Assembly: GCA_017535925.1 (NCBI GenBank)
Contig: JAFXTD010000043.1
Coordinates: forward strand, 1-64,000
Reading direction: 5' to 3'
Length of the DNA: 64,000 nucleotides
From: Selenomonadaceae bacterium
GTDB lineage: Bacteria; Bacillota; Negativicutes; Selenomonadales; Selenomonadaceae
Below the pieces are notes generated by a model, which saw nothing but the letters and a program-made list of their open reading frames with translations, was not told the DNA's origin and searched no databases. This document shows, piece after piece, positions 1 to 8,238 of this stretch. Each line of letters opens with the position of its first letter. Position 1 is the stretch's first letter. The translations under genes were made by a program, and so were the position numbers.

Positions 1-2
1 AA

Positions 3-1740
3 GGACAATTCAATCAGTCGAACCTTCAAGGGCAACCTCAAGGACAAATTAATCAGCCGAATGTTCAAGGGCAACCTCAAGGACAATTCACTCAGCCTAA
101 CGTTCAAGGACAACCTCAAGGGCAATTCAGTCAGTCGAATCTTCAAGGGCAACCTCAAGGACAATTCACTCAATCGAATCTTCAAGGGCAACCTCAAGGA
201 CAATTCACTCAACCGAATGTTCAAGGTCAACCTCAAGGACAATTCACTCAATCTAACGTTCAAGGACAAGCTCAAGGGCAATTCAATCAGTCTAATCTTC
301 AAGGACAAGCTCAAGGACAATTCACTCAGTCTAACGTTCAAGGGCAACCTCAAGGACAATTCAATCAGTCTAACGTTCAAGGACAACCTCAAGGGCAATT
401 CAGTCAGTCGAATCTTCAAGGGCAACCTCAAGGACAAATTAATCAGCAGAATTTTCAAGGGCAACCTCAAGGACAAATTAATCAGCAGAATTTTCAAGGG
501 CAACCTCAAGGACAATTCACTCAGCCTAACGTTCAGGGGCAAGCTCAAGGACAATTCACTCAATCTAACGTTCAAGGACAACCTCAAGGACAATTTAATC
601 AGCTGAACGTTCAAGGACAGCCTCAAGGACAATTCAATCAGTCGAACGTTCAAGGTCAACCTCAAGGACAATTCACTCAACCGAATGTTCAAGGACAGCC
701 TCAAGGACAATTCACTCAATCAAACGTTCAAGGACAAGCTCAAGGACAATTCAATCAGTCTAACGTTCAGGGGCAAGCTCAAGGACAATTTAATCAGCCT
801 AACGTTCAAGGACAAGCTCAAGGACAATTTAATCAATCGAATCTTCAAGGGCAAGCTCAAGGACAATTCACTCAATCGAATCTTCAAGGGCAAGCTCAAG
901 GACAATTCAATCAGCCGAATCTTCAAGGACAACCTCAAGGACAATTCAATCAGTCTAATCTTCAAGGTCAACCTCAAGGACAATTCACTCAACCGAATGT
1001 TCAAGGGCAACCTCAAGGACAATTCACTCAATCAAACGTTCAAGGGCAACCTCAAGGACAATTCACTCAACCGAACGTTCAAGGGCAACCTCAAGGTCAA
1101 TTCACTCAGCCGAATGTTCAAGGGCAAGCTCAAGGGCAATTCAATCAGCCTAACGTTCAAGGACAAGCTCAAGGACAATTCACTCAACCGAATGTTCAAG
1201 GGCAAGCTCAAGGGCAATTCAATCAGCCTAACGTTCAAGGGCAAGCTCAAGGGCAATTCAATCAACAGAACGTTCAAGGACAACCTCAAGGTCAATTCAA
1301 TCAGCCGAATCTTCAAGGGCAAGCTCAAGGACAATTTAATCAGCCTAACGTTCAAGGGCAAGCTCAAGGGCAATTCAATCAGCCGAATCTTCAAGGACAA
1401 CCTCAAGGACAATTCAATCAGCCGAATATTCAAGGGCAAGCTCAAGGACAATTTAATCAGCCGAATGTTCAAGGACAAGCTCAAGGACAATTCAATCAAC
1501 AGAACGTTCAAGGTCAGCCTCAAGGACAATTCAATCAGCCTAACCTTCAAGGACAAGCTCAAGGACAATTCAATCAATCAAACGTTCAAGGACAACCTCA
1601 AGGACAATTCACTCAACCAAATGTTCAAGGACAGCCTCAAGGACAATTCACTCAACCGAATGTTCAAGGGCAAGCTCAAGGACAATTCACTCAGCCTAAC
1701 GTTCAAGGGCAAGTTCAAACTCAGTTCACTCAACCGAATC
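3..1740 (+). repeat. 39-bp tandem repeat array inside the Gln-rich gene
   Basis: About 44 head-to-tail copies of a 39-bp unit (core CAAGGACAATTCAATCAG plus AACGTTCAAGGGCAACCT), with point variants but no length variants visible. Differences are concentrated at a few codon positions, and the variants GGGCAACCT, GGACAAGCT and GGTCAACCT are shuffled along the array. That pattern points to repeated unequal exchange or conversion rather than steady divergence. Every unit keeps the reading frame. Confidence 0.95.
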
Positions 1741-2657
1741 TTCAAGGGCAACAGGCGCAATCTCAACGGCAAACTCAAATCGACCCGACGATACCGCGAA
1801 TGCGTCGAAGCAGGATTAAGCCGAAGCACGTCAGCGAGGATTTCGTCAACCGGCAGGAAGAACTGCGCATGCAAATGGAAATGGCAAAGAGCGCGATGCT
1901 CAAACAAAATCTGCAAAACACTCCGCAGACGAACGACACGATGAAAAGCCTCGCGCAATTCCTCCTTCGCAATCCGACTCCCAACTCAACGCCGCGTGAT
2001 ATGGCACTGCTCCAAAATTTCGTGAACAATTCGCAGTCAATGATGTCTGAAGACGAGGCACGTCACTTGCAAAATCTCTTGCGCCTCTGTCAAAATAATA
2101 TTCCGCTCACCGTTCGACAAGCCGCCGTTCAACAAAACCTGCCCGACTTGCCAAGACTTTGGGCTTTCATGCAAATGTGCGATATGGCGAACGTAACCTC
2201 CAAGATGAATGCCCGCGCCTTCAAACGCGCCGGAAAAGATGTTGCCGACTTCACGAACTCAATGCGTCATGCAATGAGCGCGGAAAATTCCGTCGTCCAA
2301 AACCAACGCTCCTTCCAAATGATGCTCCCGCTTTACATGGGCGACAACGAGACGAGCTACCCGACTTATCTCAACGTCTACGACGAGAACACCAAAGACG
2401 AAGAGACCGGCGAAAATAAAAAAGAAACGTGGTTCCGAATCTGCGTCCTCACCGATTATATCGGCGCGGCAGAATTGGTTTTCCGCGTTTACGAAGAAAA
2501 TCATTTGGATATGCGCTTTTACTTTTCGCGAATCGATGTGGCAGAGGAATTCCGCAGCACTTACCTCGACACGTTGAGAAATTCTTTGAAGCAAACCGAA
2601 CTTGCTGTCGGCGAAGTGCGCGTCGGCGGTGTCGGCGAAAGAATGTTCAGTTTCTAA
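3..2657 (+). CDS. Gln-rich tandem-repeat protein with FliK-like C-terminal domain (5' end outside window)
   Basis: The frame is open from the window edge, so the start codon lies upstream. Residues 1 to about 580 are about 44 copies of a 13-residue, 39-bp unit of the form GQFNQPNVQGQPQ, varying at a few positions (F/I, N/T/S, P/S/Q, V/L/I, P/A). The repeat stops near 1740. A non-repetitive, mostly helical segment follows (first internal ATG at 1800). The last ~110 residues are mixed alpha/beta (LPLYMGD, WFRICVLTD, AELVFRVYEENHLDMRFYF) and resemble the C-terminal domain of FliK-type hook-length control proteins. This reading is from sequence feel and is not a database match. FliK proteins measure hook length with an extended N-terminal region, so a long repetitive N-terminus would suit a ruler. 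Because 39 is a multiple of 3 and the unit has no stop in several frames, long shadow frames exist on both strands. A general surface or secreted repeat protein is the alternative. Confidence 0.7.
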   Translation, partial: GQFNQSNLQGQPQGQINQPNVQGQPQGQFTQPNVQGQPQGQFSQSNLQGQPQGQFTQSNLQGQPQGQFTQPNVQGQPQGQFTQSNVQGQAQGQFNQSNLQGQAQGQFTQSNVQGQPQGQFNQSNVQGQPQGQFSQSNLQGQPQGQINQQNFQGQPQGQINQQNFQGQPQGQFTQPNVQGQAQGQFTQSNVQGQPQGQFNQLNVQGQPQGQFNQSNVQGQPQGQFTQPNVQGQPQGQFTQSNVQGQAQGQFNQSNVQGQAQGQFNQPNVQGQAQGQFNQSNLQGQAQGQFTQSNLQGQAQGQFNQPNLQGQPQGQFNQSNLQGQPQGQFTQPNVQGQPQGQFTQSNVQGQPQGQFTQPNVQGQPQGQFTQPNVQGQAQGQFNQPNVQGQAQGQFTQPNVQGQAQGQFNQPNVQGQAQGQFNQQNVQGQPQGQFNQPNLQGQAQGQFNQPNVQGQAQGQFNQPNLQGQPQGQFNQPNIQGQAQGQFNQPNVQGQAQGQFNQQNVQGQPQGQFNQPNLQGQAQGQFNQSNVQGQPQGQFTQPNVQGQPQGQFTQPNVQGQAQGQFTQPNVQGQVQTQFTQPNLQGQQAQSQRQTQIDPTIPRMRRSRIKPKHVSEDFVNRQEELRMQMEMAKSAMLKQNLQNTPQTNDTMKSLAQFLLRNPTPNSTPRDMALLQNFVNNSQSMMSEDEARHLQNLLRLCQNNIPLTVRQAAVQQNLPDLPRLWAFMQMCDMANVTSKMNARAFKRAGKDVADFTNSMRHAMSAENSVVQNQRSFQMMLPLYMGDNETSYPTYLNVYDENTKDEETGENKKETWFRICVLTDYIGAAELVFRVYEENHLDMRFYFSRIDVAEEFRSTYLDTLRNSLKQTELAVGEVRVGGVGERMFSF

Positions 2658-2702
2658 TTTTTGTCATAAATTTCTTTTTGCAAGTGTCTTCACTTTTCTT
2701 TG

Positions 2703-2845
2703 AAGTTTTCTTCTACTTTTCTTTTGCTCGCCCAAAAGAAAAGTAGCAAAAGAAAAGGGCGTTAATCCGCTGTATTTTGCATCACGCAAAATAGTCGCGG
2801 CGGCCGTCATCCGTGACGGCCGGGTGCTCGCTACCCGCTGCGTTT
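2703..2845. repeat. Interspersed repeat core (MITE-family interior)
   Basis: This intergenic stretch between the repeat-protein gene and the U32 gene contains CGCCCAAAAGAAAAG, a GCATCACGCAAAATAGTCGC block and the palindromic GGCCGTCATCCGTGACGGCC. The same blocks recur near 25360-25550, and a variant of the palindrome occurs inside the element at 39482-39700. No terminal inverted repeat is visible here, so this is likely a partial copy. The palindrome and the paired TTTTCTTTTGC/GCAAAAGAAAAG can form strong hairpins and may end transcription from both sides. Confidence 0.6.
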
Positions 2846-2864
2846 TAGAATTGGGCAAAACGAT

Positions 2865-5198
2865 TTAAAGCACGCCTCTGAAATAATGACCGCGTGTGAA
2901 ATTTTCAATCTCGTTGCCGCCGAATTTGTAAGCGCGAACAATTCGGGCGGTCTCCTCCAAAGTCAAAGCACGGCAATCGACGCGAATCCTCCTCACGCCG
3001 TCAAAATCTGCGCGGTGTTCAATCATTGAAAGCGTTTTGGCATTGAGGATGTGCATACGACAAAATTGATCGGTCACGACGGGGAAGAGTTCGCCGAGCC
3101 TGTCGCGCAGGAAAAAATTTTTCGCCCTGCAAACGTGCGGGCAATTTTTTTTGTCCAAGCCGCCGAGAAAACTTCCGAGCACGCAATAAGCCGAAATCAT
3201 CAGCTCCTGCCGACCGTGAACGATACATTCGACGGGCAAGCAAGATTTTTTCGCGAGGGCTTTGACTTGCATCAAGTTCAATTCGGGCGATAACGTCACG
3301 CCTTCGACGCCGAGATTTTTTAAAAAGTTAATCGTTGCGCTGTTGAAGACGTGCAGAGAAAAATCCGTGCGAATCGGCGTATCGGAAATTTTTTTCGCAA
3401 GGCTCAACGTTGCGAGGTTGTGAACGTAAATTGCGTCGACTTCGGCAGGAAGATTGAATGGCTCATCTTCGCGAACGAGGCGCGGCGTCGACAGAGAAAA
3501 TTTTTTCCCGCGCTTGTGAACAAATTCAATCGCCGCAGAAATATTTTTTACGGGCTGATTCGTGAAAGTTTCGCCGCCGAATAAAATTTCATCCGCGCCC
3601 GCGTCGAGAGCGGCTTTGATTTTTTCCGACGTGTCAACTTGTGCCACAAGCTTCGTTTCGTCAATCGCGCAGGGAGGAAAAATTTTTACGGCGGGAGCAG
3701 AAATTTTTTCGCGTTCAAATTTTTTCAGCCGCAAAGTTTCAAGTTCCTCGACGACGCGGCGGCGCAAGTCATTGAGTTCGCTGACGGGCATCATCAAATT
3801 TTCTTCGACGTCGCCGGAAATTTTTTCAAGCGCGAAGATTGAATTGCCCAAGCGTCCGATTTGTTTTTCCAAAGTCTCAAAAGTGAGCGGGCGATTTTTT
3901 GCAGGCTCCGCGATAAATTTTGTCTTGCCCGTCGCCGAATTGCCGTCGCTGTCCGTGAGCGTCAAAGTCAAAGGTTCGCCGAGTTTTGCTTTGACTTCCG
4001 CCGTGACAAAAATTTTTCTGACAGGTGCGCCCGTAAAAAATTTCCGTGCCTGTGCAGTCAACACCGCGTCGAAAATTTTAAATGCTCTGTCGTGAACGCG
4101 AACGCCTTTTGTCGGAGCTTTAATCTTGCAGAGGTCGCCGCGCATTTCAAAATCTTCAACAGTGAACGTCACGCGCCCGCCGACTTTTATCCAAATTTCG
4201 ACTTGGTCGCCCGCAGAAATTTTTTCGGAAAGTTTCAAAGTGAGTTCGTCGCGATTGACTTCGACGACGCGCCCGATTAAAACGCCGCGATTGTTCGGCT
4301 TCATGTCGCTGATTAAATTCTTGCCGGGATTTTTTTCGAGGTAAGCCGTCGTGAAGTCGCGATTAAAAATTTGCGCAAGCTTGCGTTTGTCTTCGGGCGT
4401 CGAAAATTTTTTGTCCAAAGCGTCGCGATAAACTTTGACGACCGTCGCAACATATTCGGGACGTTTCATGCGCCCCTCGATTTTCAAAGAGGTAACGCCC
4501 GTTTCAATCAGTTGCGGCAAAAGTTCAAGGGTGTTTAAATCTTTCGGGCTGAGCAAAAATTTTCCGGCGTTCAAAAGATTTTTTCCGTGCTCGTCGACAA
4601 GTTCATAAGGCAGGCGGCAAGGTTGAGCACAACGCCCGCGATTGCCGCTGCGCCCGCCGATTAACGAACTCATTAAACATTGTCCCGACCAGCAAACACA
4701 AAGCGCGCCGTGAATAAAAATTTCCGTTTCAATCGGTGAGGCTTGGCAAATTTTTTTTATCTCGTTCAAAGTCAATTCGCGACTCAAGACAGCACGGGTG
4801 AAGCCAAGTTGAGCCAAAGCCTTGACGCCTTCCGAATTGTGAATCGTCATTTGCGTTGAGGCGTGCAGAGGAATTTCGGGCGCGATATTTTTTGCAATCG
4901 CCGCTGCTCCCAAATCTTGAATCAAAAGCGCGTCGACATTTGCCCGCCGCAAAAATTTTATGTAAGCCGCGAACTCGTCAAGCTCCTCGTCGGCAATGAT
5001 TGTGTTCGTCGTGACGTGGACGGCTACTCCTCGCAAATGAGCAAACTCGACGGCTTTAAGAAGTTGTTCGCCCGCAAAATTTTCTGCATAAGCCCTCGCT
5101 CCAAATTTTTCTCCCGCAAGATAAACGGCGTCCGCGCCCGCCTCGACTGCCGCCTTTAACGCCTCGAAACTGCCCGCAGGTGCCAACAGTTCAATCAA
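2865..5198 (-). CDS. U32 family peptidase / RlhA-like protein with duplicated U32 domain
   Basis: The 777-residue protein starts MIELLAPAGS, the classic U32 N-terminus. Residues 160-195 carry the U32 signature: GALCVCWSGQC followed by GNRGRCAQPCR, with C167, C169, C174, C190 and C194. In characterised relatives (RlhA/YdcP, TrhP, UbiU/V) the conserved cysteines hold an Fe-S cluster used in RNA or quinone hydroxylation from prephenate-type donors. A DUF3656-like insert occupies roughly residues 320-510. The C-terminal third repeats the fold (VECIVHGRQELM, CPHVCR). Architecture and length fit the long RlhA-like group, whose E. coli member makes 5-hydroxycytidine in 23S rRNA; classical peptidase activity is doubtful. 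The gene stands alone and is divergent from the PTS gene at 5335. Confidence 0.85.
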   Translation of the reverse strand: MIELLAPAGSFEALKAAVEAGADAVYLAGEKFGARAYAENFAGEQLLKAVEFAHLRGVAVHVTTNTIIADEELDEFAAYIKFLRRANVDALLIQDLGAAAIAKNIAPEIPLHASTQMTIHNSEGVKALAQLGFTRAVLSRELTLNEIKKICQASPIETEIFIHGALCVCWSGQCLMSSLIGGRSGNRGRCAQPCRLPYELVDEHGKNLLNAGKFLLSPKDLNTLELLPQLIETGVTSLKIEGRMKRPEYVATVVKVYRDALDKKFSTPEDKRKLAQIFNRDFTTAYLEKNPGKNLISDMKPNNRGVLIGRVVEVNRDELTLKLSEKISAGDQVEIWIKVGGRVTFTVEDFEMRGDLCKIKAPTKGVRVHDRAFKIFDAVLTAQARKFFTGAPVRKIFVTAEVKAKLGEPLTLTLTDSDGNSATGKTKFIAEPAKNRPLTFETLEKQIGRLGNSIFALEKISGDVEENLMMPVSELNDLRRRVVEELETLRLKKFEREKISAPAVKIFPPCAIDETKLVAQVDTSEKIKAALDAGADEILFGGETFTNQPVKNISAAIEFVHKRGKKFSLSTPRLVREDEPFNLPAEVDAIYVHNLATLSLAKKISDTPIRTDFSLHVFNSATINFLKNLGVEGVTLSPELNLMQVKALAKKSCLPVECIVHGRQELMISAYCVLGSFLGGLDKKNCPHVCRAKNFFLRDRLGELFPVVTDQFCRMHILNAKTLSMIEHRADFDGVRRIRVDCRALTLEETARIVRAYKFGGNEIENFTRGHYFRGVL

Positions 5199-5334
5199 AT
5201 CGAATCCCTCCGTTTTTGTTGAAATTATATCACGCGATAAAAATTTTCTGAATAAGCGGCAGGATTAATCGCCCGCTTGAAGAAATTAAATTAAAATTTG
5301 TGGAAGTGTTCATTTGAATACGGGAGGGCTTTCA

Positions 5335-5853
5335 ATGACGAAAAAGTATTACAGCACAAAAGTTGTGGGCATTGGCGGCGAGGCAGAAAAGTTCAGCACG
5401 CTTGCCAAGATGATCGTTATCTTCGATGATTCAATGGTTCTGCCGGAGTTGCGCGAATTTTCCATTCTGCACAGCGGCAATAAACTTACCGACGAAATTA
5501 AAGCCGGCGACATTCTCAAGGTTGCTGATTCCGAATTCAAAATCCTCAAAGTCGGCGGCGAAGTCAACAACAACATAAAGAGCCTCGGTCATATCGTCAT
5601 TAAGTTCAACGACGACAGGGACGATTTGCTCGAAGGCTCAATTCACGTCGAGGACAAACCCATTCCGAAAATTCGTATCGGCGACGAAATTGCAATTATC
5701 GAGGCGGAAGCGGAGGCTCTTAGCGGCAAGTCGGTTGCGGTTGTCGGTGACGACAAAACTTTGTGTGCAACAATCGCGTTGATTTTAAGTGACAACGGTG
5801 CGAAACTCGTTGAAAGTGACGCAGAGGCGGATATCGTTGTGGATGTCAAATAA
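5335..5853 (+). CDS. PTS glucitol/sorbitol IIA-like protein with C-terminal extension
   Basis: The first ~120 residues follow the GutA family: KVVGIGGEAEKF, a weakly acidic strand, LREFSILHSG with the histidine expected to accept phosphate, then SLGHIVIKFN and GSIHVED. In sorbitol uptake GutA passes phosphate from HPr to the membrane IIB/IIC. No gutB/gutE genes are nearby, and about 55 further residues (SVAVVGDDKTLCATIALIL) follow the IIA domain and are not part of it. This suggests a sensor or regulatory role rather than transport, but that is inference. The start at 5335 is chosen because GGGAGGG lies at 5322-5328; the in-frame TTG at 5314 would precede it. A strong terminator follows. Confidence 0.75.
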   Translation: MTKKYYSTKVVGIGGEAEKFSTLAKMIVIFDDSMVLPELREFSILHSGNKLTDEIKAGDILKVADSEFKILKVGGEVNNNIKSLGHIVIKFNDDRDDLLEGSIHVEDKPIPKIRIGDEIAIIEAEAEALSGKSVAVVGDDKTLCATIALILSDNGAKLVESDAEADIVVDVK

Positions 5854-5879
5854 TTTCAGTCAATCGTTATAAATTTTTC

Positions 5880-5919
5880 GACTGTCGGTTTCGATAACGT
5901 GAGCGGCAGTCTTTTTTTT
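5880..5919 (+). terminator. Rho-independent terminator after the PTS IIA gene
   Basis: GACTGTCG and CGGCAGTC form a stem around a loop of about 16 bases, followed by T8. It starts 26 bases after the stop codon. Confidence 0.8.
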
Positions 5920-5948
5920 AGGGAGTGGAGCCCCCGTCTTTGACAATT

Positions 5949-6012
5949 CAATTAGGAATTGGGAATGGGGAATTGGAAATTATTTTTCTAACAGCTAACA
6001 GCTAACCGCTAA
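5949..6012. repeat. Heptamer arrays, TTAGGAA type then TAACAGC type
   Basis: An imperfect run of ATTAGGA/ATTGGGA/ATGGGGA-type heptamers (5949-5981) is followed after a few bases by TAACAGC-type heptamers (5988-6012). Both families recur throughout the window. The rest of the gap up to 6087 holds a GTGCGGTCGGGC/ACCCGCTG segment similar to repeat-element interiors and nothing recognisable as a gene. Confidence 0.85.
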
Positions 6013-6120
6013 ATTGTGCGGTCGGGCTATCACTACCCGCTGATTTTTTGCGGCTTTGAAATAATCAATTAAAAGGGAGCGATTAAAATTAAGAACACAA
6101 CAGCAAGTAAAATTGAAGAA

Positions 6121-6747
6121 TTGATTAAACGTTATCCCGCGCTTGAAATTTGTCGGGACAGTTTGTTTGCGATGGTCGAGACGATTTGCGAGAGCTTTCG
6201 CGGCGGCGGCAAGTTGATAATCTGCGGCAACGGAGGCTCGGCGGCGGACGCTTTGCATATCGTCGGCGAACTCATGAAAGGTTTTCTTCTCCCGCGCAAG
6301 ATTGAAAAATTTAATCCCGAATTCGTCAAACGCGCCCAAGAACTTTTCCCTGCCGATGTCGAATTTTTCAAGGCGAATCTTCAAAGCGCATTGCCCGCCG
6401 TGAGTTTGGTCGGTGAGACTTCGCTAATGACTGCCTTTGCAAATGACCGCACGCCGAATTTGATTTTCGCGCAACAGATTTTCGGGCTCGGCAAGCGCGG
6501 CGATGTTCTGCTTGCGATTTCGACTTCGGGCAATTCGGATAATGTTTTGTTCGCGGTCGAGGTTGCAAAGATTATGGGAATAAAAGTCGTGGCAATGACC
6601 GGTCGACGCGGCGGCAGGCTTCGTCACTTGTCAGACGTTGCGATTTGCGTGCCCGCCGATTCATCCTACACCATTCAAGAATTTCACTTGCCGATTTATC
6701 ACATGATTTGCATTGCGGCGGAAAACGAATTCTTTGGAGGCGATTGA
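6121..6747 (+). CDS. gmhA: SIS-domain phosphoheptose isomerase (GmhA-like)
   Basis: This is a sugar-phosphate isomerase of the SIS fold. GKLIICGNGGSAADALHI (residues ~31-48) is the phosphate-binding motif, ISTSGNSDNV is the second SIS motif, and QEFHLPIYHMIC is the helix with the conserved Glu/His typical of GmhA. GmhA converts sedoheptulose 7-phosphate to the heptose 7-phosphate used for LPS inner core; rfaE1 at 11.5-12.5 kb is the next step. The start is uncertain. A clear SD (AAAGGGAGCG, 6071-6080) sits 8 bases before an in-frame ATT at 6088, while the TTG given here has no good SD. It is the first gene of a plus-strand run with hypA, hypB and hyaD. Some SIS paralogues act on other sugar phosphates. 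Confidence 0.8.
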   Translation: MIKRYPALEICRDSLFAMVETICESFRGGGKLIICGNGGSAADALHIVGELMKGFLLPRKIEKFNPEFVKRAQELFPADVEFFKANLQSALPAVSLVGETSLMTAFANDRTPNLIFAQQIFGLGKRGDVLLAISTSGNSDNVLFAVEVAKIMGIKVVAMTGRRGGRLRHLSDVAICVPADSSYTIQEFHLPIYHMICIAAENEFFGGD

Positions 6748-6748
6748 C

Positions 6749-7087
6749 TTGCACGAGGCGACGCTTGCGGAAAATATTTTGGATATTGCGTTCGAGGCGG
6801 CGCGGCAAAATCATGCGGAAAAAATTTTCAAAGTCGGCTTGACACTGGGAGAGATGGCGGGCGTCGAAGTCGAGGCGTTGAATTTGTCCTTTGACGTGCT
6901 CAAAAAAAATACGCCTGCCGAAGACGCGCTGCTTGTGATTAAACGCGTGCCGATAAGTGCGGCTTGCAACAAGTGCGGAAAAATTTTTCGGCTTGAGCGT
7001 TATAATTTTTTTTGCCCCGAATGCGACGGCGTTTTGATTTTGCAAAGCGGGCGCGAACTTCTGGTTGACTTCGTGGATTGCGAGTAG
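6749..7087 (+). CDS. hypA: Hydrogenase nickel-insertion protein HypA
   Basis: HypA and HypB deliver Ni to the large subunit of [NiFe] hydrogenase. The start is TTG at 6749, one base past the gmhA stop, with GGAGG at 6736-6740. It yields L(M)HEATLAEN, so the metal-binding His2 is in place, which excludes the longer upstream frame. The C-terminal half has the structural zinc pair CNKCGK and CPECDG. Length is 112 residues, normal for the family. It is translationally linked to hypB, whose GTG follows the stop directly. The hydrogenase it serves is probably hyaABC at 36.8-40.8 kb. Confidence 0.93.
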   Translation: MHEATLAENILDIAFEAARQNHAEKIFKVGLTLGEMAGVEVEALNLSFDVLKKNTPAEDALLVIKRVPISAACNKCGKIFRLERYNFFCPECDGVLILQSGRELLVDFVDCE

Positions 7088-7750
7088 GTGATTGAACTGG
7101 AAATAAAATTGATGAAAAATATTTTGGGCGCGAATGATGAAGTTGCCGCGCTCAATCGGAAAATGTTTTCGGCTTGCGGCGTCGTCGTGATGAATTTGAT
7201 GGGTTCGCCCGGTTCGGGTAAGACAACTTTGCTTGAAAAAACTTTGGCACGCCTCGTCGACAAAATTAAAATCGCCGTGATTGAGGGCGACCTCTTCACT
7301 GCAAAAGACGCCGAACGAATTGAACGCACGGGCGTCGACGTGATTCAGATTAATACGGCGGGCGGCTGTCACCTCGACGCACCGATGATTCAAAAAGCTT
7401 GCGCCTCCCTCGACTTGAACGCAATCGACTTGCTTATCGTCGAGAACGTCGGAAATTTGGTTTGCCCCGCCGAATTTGACATAGGCGAAAATTTTAAAGC
7501 GGTCGTGTTGTCGATAACCGAAGGCGACGACAAGCCGCTCAAGTACCCGCTGATTTTCAAAGAGTCGGAAGTCACGTTGCTGAATAAAATCGACTTGCTG
7601 CCCTTCACGAATTTTGACTTGCAAGCGGCGCGAGAGGACTTGACAACGCTTCACCCGACGATAAAAATTTTCGAAACGTCTTGCACAAAAGAAACGGGGC
7701 TTGACGATTGGACAGCTTGGCTCTTGAAAAAAATTGAGGAGGCGCGTTAA
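7088..7750 (+). CDS. hypB: Hydrogenase maturation GTPase HypB
   Basis: A SIMIBI-class GTPase that powers Ni transfer. Walker A is GSPGSGKTTLLE, the metal/switch segment is NTAGGCHLD, VENVGNLVCPAEFD carries the conserved Cys of the inter-subunit metal site, and LLNKIDLLP is the NKxD base-recognition motif. There is no His-rich N-terminus, so nickel storage is unlikely; an N-terminal CxxCGC site is also missing. The GTG start abuts the hypA TAG. The final TAA shares a base with the ATG of the next gene. Confidence 0.93.
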   Translation: MIELEIKLMKNILGANDEVAALNRKMFSACGVVVMNLMGSPGSGKTTLLEKTLARLVDKIKIAVIEGDLFTAKDAERIERTGVDVIQINTAGGCHLDAPMIQKACASLDLNAIDLLIVENVGNLVCPAEFDIGENFKAVVLSITEGDDKPLKYPLIFKESEVTLLNKIDLLPFTNFDLQAAREDLTTLHPTIKIFETSCTKETGLDDWTAWLLKKIEEAR

Positions 7751-8238
7751 TGGAAGGGCTCTTCACGGCGGAAAACACGGTGCTTGGTATCGGCAACATA
7801 ATCTTGAGCGACGAAGGCTTCGGCGTACGCGTCGTCGAGTATCTTGAAAAAAATTTTACCTTCCCCGAAAACGTCGGCTTGATTGACGGCGGGACACTCG
7901 GCGTTGAGTTGACGCATTTTATCACGGGGACGAGGCGGCTTCTGATTATCGATTCGATTGACGGCGGAGCTGAGGCGGGAAAAATTTTTCACTTGCGCGA
8001 CGAGGAGATAAAAGCTCACTTCGCACAAAAAATTTCGGCGCACGAGGTCGGAATTCAAGAAGTGCTGACGATTTTGGAATTGACAGGCAAAAAAATTCCT
8101 CACGTCGAATTAATCGGGGCGCAACCTTTCAGCTTGGAGGCGGGCGTCGAACTTACGGAGCCGATGAAAAATTTGGTGCCTCTCTTCGCCGAAAAAGCCG
8201 TCGAAATTTTGAAGTCATGGGGACTGGAAATTAATTAG
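7750..8238 (+). CDS. hyaD: [NiFe] hydrogenase maturation endopeptidase (HyaD/HybD type)
   Basis: This protease of the HyaD/HybD (M52) family removes the C-terminal tail of the large subunit after Ni insertion. VLGIGNIILSDEGFG contains the first Ni-recognising acidic residue, DGGTLGVEL and IIDSIDGG the second, and SAHEVGIQEVL the conserved His. It overlaps hypB by one base, so gmhA-hypA-hypB-hyaD is one transcription unit. Its predicted substrate, HyaB, ends 30 kb away. No hypC, hypD, hypE or hypF lies in the window. The gene ends in a heptamer repeat: the sequence from 8234 on is TTAGGAA type. Confidence 0.9.
   Translation: MEGLFTAENTVLGIGNIILSDEGFGVRVVEYLEKNFTFPENVGLIDGGTLGVELTHFITGTRRLLIIDSIDGGAEAGKIFHLRDEEIKAHFAQKISAHEVGIQEVLTILELTGKKIPHVELIGAQPFSLEAGVELTEPMKNLVPLFAEKAVEILKSWGLEIN

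Noticed and set aside
3-1740. CRISPR array
   Set aside because: The units are directly adjacent with no unique spacers, and they are translated.
61-1944. Long plus-strand frames rich in FKDNLKDNS repeats, and antisense Leu-rich frames (720-1577), over the 39-bp array
   Set aside because: They are other-frame readings of a stop-free repeat whose unit is a multiple of three. Only the third frame continues into a long non-repetitive domain with normal codon use.
6572-7654. 360-codon open frame on minus
   Set aside because: Antisense to hypA and hypB; composition is that of a reversed coding strand.
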